Positions 55,743 to 64,000 of a stretch of 64,000 bases of DNA are shown piece by piece (position 1 is the first letter of the stretch; each line of letters begins with the position of its first letter). Origin of the DNA: Dioscorea cayenensis subsp. rotundata. Lineage: Eukaryota; Streptophyta; Magnoliopsida; Dioscoreales; Dioscoreaceae. The notes beneath the pieces are model-generated. The model ran no database searches. It worked only from the letters and a program-made list of their open reading frames with translations, and was not told the origin of the DNA. The translations under genes were made by a program, and so were the position numbers. The stretch spans positions 3,496,359 through 3,560,358 of the forward strand of contig NC_052472.1 in NCBI RefSeq assembly GCF_009730915.1, read 5' to 3'.

Positions 55743-55753
55743 TTTTAAAGGGT

Positions 55754-57085
55754 TTAGTCCTCTAAACTCTTACCTGAGGTATAAAAAATATACGGATATC
55801 TCTCTTTTATCTCAGACTCCAGCTCCCAAGTTACTTCACACTCTAAATGATTACTCCACTGAATTTTAACATAAAGAATAGTTCTTCTCCTTAAGATTTG
55901 TGCCTTGAAATTAATGATCTTTATAGGTCGCTCCTCATACGTCAAATCATTGCTAAGCTCAAAGTCAGAGAATTGTATCACATGCTCAGGATTTAGAATG
56001 AACTTCTTCAGCATAGAAACATGGAACACATCATAAACCCGAGACAGTGAAGGTGGTAATGCAAGCCGATATGCCACCTCACCAATGCGTTCCAAGATCT
56101 TAAACGAACCAATAAATCGAGGTCTGAGCTTCCCTCTCACACCAAAAAGAATAACTCCTTTAGTGGGAGCTACTCTTAAGAACACATGATCACCCACCTG
56201 AAACTCCAAGCTTTTTCTCCTATTATCTGCATAACTTTTCTACCTGCTCTGAGCTGTTCGTAGATGATCTCTGATTAGACGAACTTTCTCCACTGTCAAT
56301 TGTACAATCTCTGGCCCTAACAATTTACGTTCTCCCACATCATCCCAACAAATAGGCAACCTACATCTCCTGCCATACAATGCCTCATATGGAGCCATCT
56401 GAATACTTGCCTGATAACTATTATTATAAGAAAACACTATCAATGGCAAGTGTCGATCCCAACAACCCCCAAAGTCAAGCATACAAGCCTGCAGCATATC
56501 CTCCAGAATCTGAATTATCCTCTCAGGCTGCCCATCTATTTGTGGGTGACAGGCTGTGCTGAAAGTCAACTTGGTTCCCAAAGCCTTATGTAAACTTTAA
56601 CATAAGTGTGCCATGAATCGGGACACTATGAAGCCTTACGATCTGATCAATGTATAACTCTGCTAGCTTCACCAAAGACATGCAGTCTTCACAACTAAGA
56701 AATGTGTAGACTTTGTTAATCTGTCAACCACTACCCACACACTATCAGTACTCTTGTTGGTTCTAGGAAATCTCGACACAAAATCCTTTGCATTATTCTC
56801 CCACTTTCACTCAGGAATCGGAAGTGGTTGAAGAAGTCCAGCTGGTCTCTAATGCCCCGACTTAACCTACTGACAGATTAAACACTAAGCCACAAACTGA
56901 GCAATCTCCCACTTCATTTTATTCCACCAGAAAGAAATCTTCAGATCCTTGTACATTTTAGTTCTGCCAGGACAAACCGAATAACTGGTGTAGTGAGCTT
57001 CTTCCAAGAATTCCTTCTTTAACTCTGTGTTATTTGGAACACAAATCCGATCTCCAAACTTCATTGAACCATCCAGGTGGATCAT
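55754..57085 (-). pseudogene. Integrase and chromodomain-like region (decayed)
   Basis: The zinc-binding start lies at about 57085-56880 (EEAHYTSYSVCPGRTKMYKD then WWNKMKWEIAQFV and a stop), where the second His of the HHCC motif reads Cys. The catalytic core between 56880 and 56580 is broken by stops. The end of the core survives as FSTACHPQIDGQ, then SYQASIQMAPYEALYGRRCR. The GPY/F-type module with VGDHVFLRVAPTKGVI and GKLRPRFIGSFKILERIGEV precedes VYDVFHVSMLKKF and a chromodomain-like tail (YVKIQWSNHLECEVTWELES). Integrase inserts the DNA copy and the tail can target chromatin. Inactive here. Confidence 0.82.
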
Positions 57086-57247
57086 GAACTGAACTTGAGT
57101 GCTAGTTTCTATCTCTTACCGAATTTTCTGCAAATAGTTGTCTTCTACTTATGCTGCTTTAATTCTCTCCAAAAGCATATGCCGCACCACTAAATTTACC
57201 AAAGAACCGCTTGCCCCCCTGAAGGATCATCTATAGCTCCATCCTCC

Positions 57248-58560
57248 TCATATCCTAAGGATTGACCTTTGGGAAGTAATCAGCGTAGCCACACCGCCAA
57301 AACACTTCCTACTAAGTGCATCAGCCACCACATTTGCCTTCCTAGGATGATAGTTGATAGTCAGATCATAATCCTTCAATAACTCCAACCATCTCCTTTG
57401 TCTCATATTCAACTTCTTCTGAGTAAAAATATATTTAAGGCTCTTGTGATTTGTGAATACTTCACAAGCCTCTCCATATAAGTAATGCCTCCAAATTCTC
57501 AAAGCAAAAAATCACAGCAGCTAACTTTAGGTCATGAGTGGGATAGTTCACCTCAAACAGCTTCAACTGTCTAGAAGCATAAGCCACCACATGACAATTC
57601 TGCATCAATACACACCCAAGACCAGTTTTACAAGCATCGCTATAAATGGTAAACCCTTCACCAGGAGATGGAAGTGTGACAATAAGTACAGATACCAATA
57701 GGTGTTTCAACTCTTGGAAATTTTGTTCACATTGATCTGACAACTGAAAACTTGCTCCTTTCCTAGTGAGTTTAGTTAACGGTGTCGTCAACACTGAAAT
57801 TCCTTCCACAAACCATCTATAATAATCGGCTAGTCCTAGAAAACTGTGAATCTCTGTCATACTAGTAGGCCTCTTCTACTCAATAACAGCCTCTATCTTC
57901 TTTGGAACAACAGAATTCCCATCTTTAGTTATCACATAACCAAGGAAAGCTACCCTGTCTAACCAGAACTCACACTTAGAGAATTTTGCAAACAGTTTCT
58001 TCTCTCTCAAGATGCCTAGCACAATCCTCAAATGCTCTTCATGATCTTCTAGACTCTTTGAATAGACCAGAATATCATCAATAAACACCACTATGAACCT
58101 ATCCAAGAAAGGTTTGAAAGTCTTTTCATCAAATCCATAAAAATTGCCCGGCCTTCGTCAACTTGAAAGGCATTACAAGAAACTCATCATGGCCATAATG
58201 AGTCCGAAATGTAGACTTTGACATATCCCCTGCCTTGATCTTCAGCTGGTGATATCTTGACCTGAGATCAATTTTTGAAAACACCTGAGAACCCTGCAAT
58301 TGATCAAAAAGGTCATTGATCCGAGGCAGTAGATATCGATTCTTTATTGTTACCTTATTCAACTCTCAGTAGTCAATGCATAATCGTAAACTGCTATCCT
58401 TCTTTTTCACGAATAAAATTGTAGCACCACACAGAGAAACACTAGGGTGAATAAATCCCTTCCCAAGCAGTTCCTCAAGTTGCTTCTTTAACTCCTTAAG
58501 TTCTGTAGGTGCCATCCTGTAAGGAGCCTTAGATATGTGGCTTGTTCACAGAACCAAATC
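57248..58560 (-). pseudogene. Reverse transcriptase-RNase H region (decayed)
   Basis: Blocks in order on the minus strand: CIDY then a TGA where [16 protein letters not shown] follows (an arginine codon turned to TGA, consistent with a CpG transition), [28 protein letters not shown]-type catalytic motif (FIDDILVYSKSLEDHEEH), [27 protein letters not shown], and RNase H with [28 protein letters not shown] and [16 protein letters not shown]. The aspartate pair of the RT is kept, but frameshifts and stops separate the blocks at about 58100, 57870 and 57480. Confidence 0.85.
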
Positions 58561-58647
58561 AATAGCAAATTCAACTTCTCTGTCTGGTGGCAAGCTAGGA
58601 AGATCTTTAGGGAAAACATTAGGAAACTCTCTGACCACCTGAATATC

Positions 58648-59139
58648 CTATAACACTGGCCCTTTTACTTTAACTTCCACCAATGTTGTAAGAAATCCCG
58701 AGCACCCACTCAAGAGTAATTTTTTAGCTTGTAAAGAGGAAATCACACGAGGCAGTGACACAGACTCATTTCCCTGAGAGATGAATTCTGCTTCTCTAGG
58801 GATTTTAAAAACTACTCTTTTTGCATAACAATCAACTACGGCATGAAATTTAGACAAAAAATCCATTCCCAAAATAACATCATAGTCAGTCATACTCATA
58901 ACATGAAGGCGAGCTAGCAACTCATGACCGGCAACAATAATGGGATAGTTCTCACAAGCTCTACTAAGAACAACATCAACTTCTAAAGGGGTGGCAACAC
59001 ACAAATCATACTCAAAAGTAGTAACATGCAAAATATGCTTTCGAATAAAAGCAGACGAGATAAATGAATGTGTTGCTCTAGAATCAAATAAGACATGCAT
59101 ATGCTGAATAAACTGATAATATACCTGACACCACTGCAT
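58648..59139 (-). pseudogene. Retroviral-type aspartic protease region
   Basis: HVLFDSRATHSFISSAFIRK corresponds to the family motif LFDSGATHSFIS, and VILGMDFLSKFHAVVDC to the ILG..W/FL core. The active-site glycine after DS is arginine (DSR), expected to abolish catalysis. The protease processes the Gag-Pol polyprotein in intact elements. Confidence 0.8.
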
Positions 59140-59379
59140 TTAATGCGTGTGCATCCTCCTGAGTCAATGCATTAACACGTCCTTGTGTCTTTGGCCTTCC
59201 TGCCTTTTGCTGAGTTAAGGATGATGGTTGCTCAATGACCATCTCATTCCCTGTATGCTGACCCACAAAACCCTGAGATTTAGGTGCTGGTACATGTCTA
59301 GAATTTTGAACAGTGAATGATCTATGTGCCCCTAAAGACTGTAGCTAAGGACAATCAGCAATATGGTGCTCTAGAATAA

Positions 59380-60402
59380 CATGCCTCTGTAGCATGCCTG
59401 CAATCCTTAGGGTCATGCACACCTCCACAAGTAGGGTATTTCTTCTAGCCAAAACGGAAATAAGCAGGTGGCAATCCTCGAGATCTCTGACCTGGCGGCT
59501 CACTCACTGTTTGAGACTTACCCTGACCTGCATCAAACATAGACCTTCTTCTATTCCCAGACTTATGATTTCCCTGGTTGTCAAAACTTCTATCTCTCTT
59601 CTTCTGAAATCTTCTGCTTTGATCCCTAGTGTCATCCCAAACAGTGTCCAATGACTTAGCGCCCTACCATCTCTGCATAGCTAGTTAGGTGTAAAGTGGC
59701 TATACCCCTCCAGATATGTGCCTGTAAGCCTCCCTCAAAATGACGGGCCCTGCTTAGATCATCATTAACCAACTTTGGAGCATACCTAGAAAGCCTGTCA
59801 AACTCCATCTCATACTCATCAACAGTTATGCTTCCTAGAGTTAAATCAATATATTTTCTGTCAAACAGCACCATCTTGTCTCTGGTGAAGTATTTACAGA
59901 AAAGGGCTTCCATCAGTTCCTCCCAAGATTCGAACTCCTGTCCCTGACGAATGCGCAGTTCTCCCCTGTACCAGTGGTTTGTTGGGCCCTTAAGCATGTA
60001 CACTCTGAACCTAAGCTTTTCCTCTTCATTGCACTTCATCACCACAAAAATTTTCTCCATATCTTCTACCCAAACTTCCACTTCATTAGGATTGGTAGTG
60101 CCCTCAAATAGTAGCGGACCAGATCTTTTGAATTCCATAATAGTCTTCTCTTTAGGCTCCTAGGGAATAGGCGGAGTAGGAGAAGGTGACGGTGGTGGGG
60201 ATGGTGCTGCGGCTTGTTGCTGTCTCTGGTCACGCACCATCCCTACCATTTCTCGGACCAGCTCCATCATAGCTTCTTCTCTATCCACCCTTCCAGCCCC
60301 TCCTTCAGTGGGGGCATCCACGGAAGTTGATGCCCGCCCAAACAAATCTCTAATACTCCTACTGGCAGCTCTACAGGGTGCCATTCTACGAGGTAAACCC
60401 AA
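59380..60402 (-). pseudogene. Gag region (decayed)
   Basis: An N-terminal part (60402-60160) ends PSPTPPIP at a TAG. The same frame continues as EFKRSGPLLFEGTTNPNEVE, then VYMLKGPTNHWYRGELRIR, LFCKYFTRDKMVLFDRKY and the DEYEMEFDRLSRYAP motif of plant gypsy Gag. After a frameshift near 59655 a basic, glutamine-rich part follows. A CCHC zinc-knuckle remnant (TCGGVHDPKDCRHATEAC) lies near 59390-59450, ending in a stop. Gag forms the particle and binds RNA. Confidence 0.82.
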
Positions 60403-60527
60403 TCAAAATTAGACAAAACTCTAAAAGTTTATATAATTTCCAAGAATGCATAGTTAACACAAAAGTCACCCTAGCAGTCTAAATCAGAAGGTCTATCAGA
60501 TTTACTAGGATCATGATTAATTGAGAA

Positions 60528-60540
60528 CACTTTGATACCA
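60528..60540 (-). promoter_or_regulatory. Primer-binding site, initiator Met-tRNA type
   Basis: The minus strand reads TGGTATCAAAGTG, close to the plant tRNA-iMet primer-binding site TGGTATCAGAGC. It sits 7 bp inside the LTR end at 60548. Confidence 0.85.
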
Positions 60541-60547
60541 CTAAATT

Positions 60548-60827
60548 TGTTACTCCTCGAACCGAGCTTACCAGGCCCAGTACGCTGACAAACGGCCACA
60601 CAAGAACCAAGCCGAGATCTAGTAGGCATGCAAGGACTCAAAACCTATTCTCAAAATCACAAAATCTAACAGAGAAGCAAAAACTGGAAAAAAGAACAGA
60701 GTTCAACACTAAAAGAAACAAACTAAGTGTTTTGCACAATCAATACAAGTTTAATCAAATAAAACTTTTGCCCACAACAAACTGGACTTATTACATGCTA
60801 ATTAAATTGGCGATGGCCCAACGATCC
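60548..60827 (-). repeat. Upstream (5') LTR remnant of the Tekay-like element
   Basis: It matches 54143-54422 over 280 bp (tgttactcctcg versus tgtcacgccccg, then near identity through gatggcccaacgatcc). The match stops exactly at 60827, where a second element starts with TGATGCAGC. Confidence 0.88.
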
Positions 60828-61274
60828 TGATGCAGCAGTATATCCAACATTTGTTGATCAAAGATAGCCAGGAGTTGGGAAGAGTAAAATTTTATTGCTC
60901 AATGGAAAAATAATGATCACAAAACTGTTTTACTCTTACCCGTAGGCTTACAATAAATAGGTGAACTAAAAATATGAAAATAACCCTAAAAAAGGAGATA
61001 ATTTGAAAATATACCAAAAATGGTAAATTCTCAAATATCAGCAAGAAATAAAGGTTTAAAAAATAAAGACTTACCACAAACGACTCACAAATAAGAGATT
61101 TCTAGCCTAAGATATAACAAAATCAATTATTACCAAGAACGACAAAATTAGGGGTTTCAAGGTCTAAACGATGGAATTTGGCCAAATTTTGGTATGAGAC
61201 TCGAGTTTGTGGGACAAAAAATCATGACTTTTGTTCCTTGACCCGTTTCCCATCAAATTGACCCGATCGAACCA
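60828..61274 (-). repeat. Downstream LTR of the nested gypsy element
   Basis: The plus strand reads TGATGCAGCAG ... TCGAACCA. On the minus strand this is TGGTTCGATC ... GCTGCATCA, with TG..CA ends and 447 bp. A G-rich tract (gccgggcggcggga) next to its inner edge can serve as the polypurine tract. The left edge is fixed by the interrupted host LTR; the inner edge is inferred. Confidence 0.65.
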
Positions 61275-61296
61275 TAAAATCCCGCCGCCCGGCAAA

Positions 61297-62591
61297 TTAC
61301 CGAAATATCCTTGCATTGTGCTTCTCCTTGTATGCACATGCTAATTCGTCTATACGCCTATTATCATTCTCCACAAGATGGAAAGAATTCACCCTCAAAT
61401 TGTCATCATTGGAGGAGTCACCGTAATAGGGTATCAAGTGCTTGACATTGAAGACATCAGCCGTCCGGATGTGGCTCGAGAGCTGAAGTCGGTATGCATT
61501 GGGATTGATCTTCTCAATGATCTCTACGGGCCCAATTTTCTTGGCTATAATTTTGTTGTACTCCCCAGCTGGAAAACGCTCCTTGGACAACACAGCCCAT
61601 ACAAAGTCTCCAACCTCGAACTCAACATGGCAGCACCGCTGGTCGGTATGTTGCTTGTAACGTGTGTTGGAGACGTTCAACATGTCGAGAAGGGTCTTGT
61701 GAATGTTTAGTAAGCTCATTACAAAGTCAGCCACTTTCCCGTGGATCCGAGTCTTCATCAGTAGAGGAATCAAGTCGAGGGATCCATGAGGAATTTCCAC
61801 GTACACCACTTGAAATGGACTGAACCCTATACTTCTGTTTGTAGCATGGTTGTAAGTAAATTCTGCCTGACGTAATTTCACATTCAACCCTTTAGGATGA
61901 TCCCCTACAAGACAATGAAGGAAGTTACCGAGTGAGCAGTTAACGACTTCAGTTTGTCTACTATTTGAGGGTGATAGGCACTGCTAAGGTTGAGTCGGGT
62001 GTTCACCATCTTCCACACACTTCGCCAAAAGTGGCTAAGAAACCGCATATCTCGATCGGAGACAATTGAGGATGGTAGGCCGTGGAGATGGTAGATATCA
62101 CGAAAGAATTGCTGGGCCACATTTACAGCATCCGTCGTTTTCCTGCAGGGAATGAAGTGCACCATCTTGGAAATATGGTCTACCACCACAAAGATAGAGT
62201 CATTACCACGTTGAGTACACGACAGGCCTAGCACAAAATCCATACTGATGTCCGTCTATGGCTGAGAAGGTACTGCCAATGGCATATAGAGGCCAGCATT
62301 GGTTGTGCCTCCTTTGGAGATATGGCATATTCGACATCATTGAACAATCTTTTCAATATCCTTACGCATGTCAGGCCAGAAGTAGGAAGACTGAATCAAC
62401 TGGAGCGTTCTATCTCTCCCCACATGGCCTTCATTGTGCAACTCGCTGATTATTTGCACTCTTAAACTGTAATCTGGAACACAGAGTTGGTTTTCCAGGA
62501 ACAAGAAACCATACTGGAGTAGGAAATCTATTTGTTTTGCAGCCTGTACATCTAGGAGGATCTCTGAAAAATATGGGTCAGTCACAAACAA
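61297..62591 (-). pseudogene. Integrase region of the nested element
   Basis: The zinc-binding module lies at 62591-62337 (ISELHNEGHVGRDRTLQLIQ, SSYFWPDMRKDIEKIVQ). The core at 62243-61905 contains [36 protein letters not shown] and [15 protein letters not shown] (the first two Asp positions), then [11 protein letters not shown]. The C-terminal part (61887-61297) contains AEFTYNHATNRSIGFSPFQV, VGDFVWAVLSKERFPAGEYN and VFNVKHLIPYYGDSSN. There are stops or frame changes between the three parts. No chromodomain follows. Confidence 0.82.
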
Positions 62592-62629
62592 ATCATGAAA
62601 AGAGTCAAAACCAGGTAACTTGACTTATA

Positions 62630-63990
62630 GTATGACTAGAAGGTTGCTTCACCTAATGAGTCCATCCACCACATGGTTAGAGACCCCTGCTTTGTGCTTC
62701 ACGACAAAGGTAAACTCATCCAGAAAGTTCACCCATCGTCCATGGAGGGATGACACCTTATCTTGTTAATATATATGCCATAGGGAGGTCTGATCTGTGT
62801 ACAAGATGAACTCCCGATGAATCAAATAATGCCTCCATCGCTTAATGGCCTGCACCACAACATAGAATTTGACGTCGTAGGTGCTGTAGTACAATTGTGC
62901 TCTAAACATCTTCTCACTGAAAAATTGCAACAGGCAGTCCTTGCTGGCTTAGGACACCCCCAATGCCCACGTCCAACGCATCTGTGTACAACTCAAAATG
63001 GGTGGGTGAAATCAGGAAATGCCAAGACAGGGGCAGTGGTCAAGCGTTCCTTTATCAACCGGAAAAGTAACATCAGCTTCAGCGATCTATGTAAATTTGT
63101 TACCCTTCATGCACTCAGTCAACAGTACCATGATGCTACTAAAGTGAGCGATGAACTGTCGATAGATTGATACAAGGCCGTGGAAGCTTTGCACATCGGT
63201 GATAGTTGTTGGAGTCGCCCAATCTTGTATCACCTTAATTTTGGCCTCGTCTACTTGTATAACTGCCAATGAAACAACATAACCCTTAAACAATACCTTG
63301 GGTGTGAAGAAAACACACTTTTTCTTTGCCGCATAGAACTGTTGGAACTTAAGAGTGGTGAGGACATCTCGAACATGTACAAGATGCATCTTCTCATTAG
63401 GGTTATAAATGAGGATGCCATCAAAATACATGACCACAAATTTGCCAATGAATGGATGCAGGAGTTGGTTCATGACCCTCATGAATTTGTTAGGGATATT
63501 GGAAAGCCAGAAAGGCATCACCATCCACTCGTACAACCCTTCACGTATCTTGAAAGCTATTTTCCACTTGTACGTGTGAACACCGTAGCCCCGCTAATCT
63601 GGTCAAGCAGATCATCCAATTGAGGAATAGGGAATCAATACCTGATAGTGATTTTGTTGATGGCCGACTGTCCACACACATGCGGCAAGTACCATCTTTC
63701 TTTAGTGTCAATAAGGCGGGGGCCGTGCATGGGCTCATACTCTCATGGATATGTCCTTTCACCAACAGTTCTTCTACTTGATGCCTTAGTTGTTCATGCT
63801 CCCTCGGACTCATCCAGTAGTTTGGTCGGTGTGGTAAGACAGAGCCAGGCTGGCGCTCTATCTAATGTTGTATATCCCGTAGGGATGGAAGCCCCCCTGC
63901 TAAATCTTCAGGGAAGACTTCTTGGAACTCATCAAGTAAAGGATGAATGATTTCCAGAATTTCTGGAGTCTCCAAGACTTCGGTGATTAT
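62630..63990 (-). pseudogene. Reverse transcriptase-RNase H region of the nested element
   Basis: Blocks on the minus strand: LPPLRDIQH near 63880; [20 protein letters not shown] and [20 protein letters not shown] from 63813; YEWMVMPFWLSNIPNKFMRV; and FVVMYFDGILIYNPNEKM, where the second catalytic Asp of the YxDD box is Gly (codon GGC at 63417-63419). Further on are QSFHGLVSIYRQFIAHFS and, at the end of RNase H, HGRWVNFLDEFTFVVKHKAG VSNHV. Frameshifts and the catalytic change show it is inactive. Confidence 0.82.
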
Positions 63991-64000
63991 CTTCCCGAGT

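Larger units (their letters stand above)
54143..60827 (-). mobile_element. Decayed Tekay/Del-like Ty3/gypsy retrotransposon
   Basis: Reading on the minus strand from the right: LTR remnant (60548-60827), primer-binding site (60528-60540), gag, protease, reverse transcriptase, RNase H, integrase and a chromodomain-like tail, a polypurine tract (about 55733-55742) and the downstream LTR (54143-55730). Gag-PR-RT-RH-INT order with integrase last is Ty3/gypsy. The W-E-L chromodomain-like tail and the GGGGCGTGACA LTR end suggest the Tekay/Del chromovirus lineage. Stops and frameshifts occur in every domain. The first 280 bp of the two LTRs (both read from the TGT.AC end) have equal length and about 90% identity by eye, after which the right one is interrupted by another element. 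Confidence 0.88.
60828..64000 (-). mobile_element. Second Ty3/gypsy element, nested, cut by window edge
   Basis: A short LTR (60828-61274) is followed on the minus strand, going right, by integrase, RNase H and reverse transcriptase; the rest lies beyond 64000. It entered the upstream LTR of the Tekay-like element, so it is the younger insertion. The RT wording ([31 protein letters not shown]) and the GEYNKI..KKIGPVEIIEKI integrase tail belong to a different gypsy lineage from its host. The short LTR suggests a small-LTR chromovirus such as Reina, a low-confidence guess. Confidence 0.82.

Overview
This is nuclear DNA from a flowering plant. The evidence is spliced genes with GT/AG introns, plant-only families (AP2/ERF-DREB, BURP, EXO70, CC-NBS-LRR type leucine-rich repeats) and typical angiosperm transposons, all in an AT-rich background. 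The gene types fit a monocot, but I cannot name the species. I see no bacterial features, CRISPR array or rRNA cluster. No protein-coding gene in the window looks complete and intact: it is a graveyard of single-gene remnants and nested transposons.

Layout. 0-9.6 kb: a copia-like solo LTR (1070-2468), a short-chain dehydrogenase C-terminal fragment, a CACTA-like remnant interrupted by a gypsy LTR (5922-8720), and a Stowaway MITE. 10-16 kb, minus strand: scattered exons of an F-actin capping protein alpha pseudogene, one exon split by a hAT-like element, a solo LTR with a perfect CCGGC target duplication, and one clean ARL1-type GTPase exon. 15.9-21.1 kb: a hAT MITE whose left end and target site are tandemly duplicated, then a 3.9 kb solo LTR with a perfect AGTAT target duplication. 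23.5-27.4 kb: a DREB2-type transcription-factor pseudogene split by a 1.3 kb insertion, and a GDSL esterase pseudogene. 27.4-30.3 kb: an LTR without matching target sites that joins the GDSL remnant to the 3' part of an NLR gene. 30.3-33.8 kb: that NLR leucine-rich-repeat region, 16 units of about 167 bp with a four-unit higher-order period of about 669 bp and stop codons copied along with it.

33.8-43.6 kb is mostly gene-free, with a MULE-type MITE, an EXO70 pseudogene and several tandem repeats. 44.0-50.2 kb is a roughly 6.2 kb Mutator-like element: a DUF1985/plant-mobile-domain-like gene joined to a decayed Ulp1 (C48) protease on the plus strand, and an N-terminal MuDR transposase remnant on the minus strand. 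Almost all of its introns and spacers carry a degenerate GTTTAA motif spaced very regularly at 20-21 bp. A paralogous flank without the element lies 9 kb away, next to a BURP-domain pseudogene whose intron holds another hAT MITE. 54.1-64 kb: a decayed Tekay/Del-like Ty3/gypsy element on the minus strand, whose upstream LTR was entered by a second Ty3/gypsy element that runs off the window.

The genes do not form a pathway. What links them is shared history: repeated insertion, solo-LTR formation, ectopic recombination and tandem amplification. The most unusual signals are the helically phased 20-bp repeat inside the Mutator-like element and the higher-order LRR amplification that propagated stop codons.
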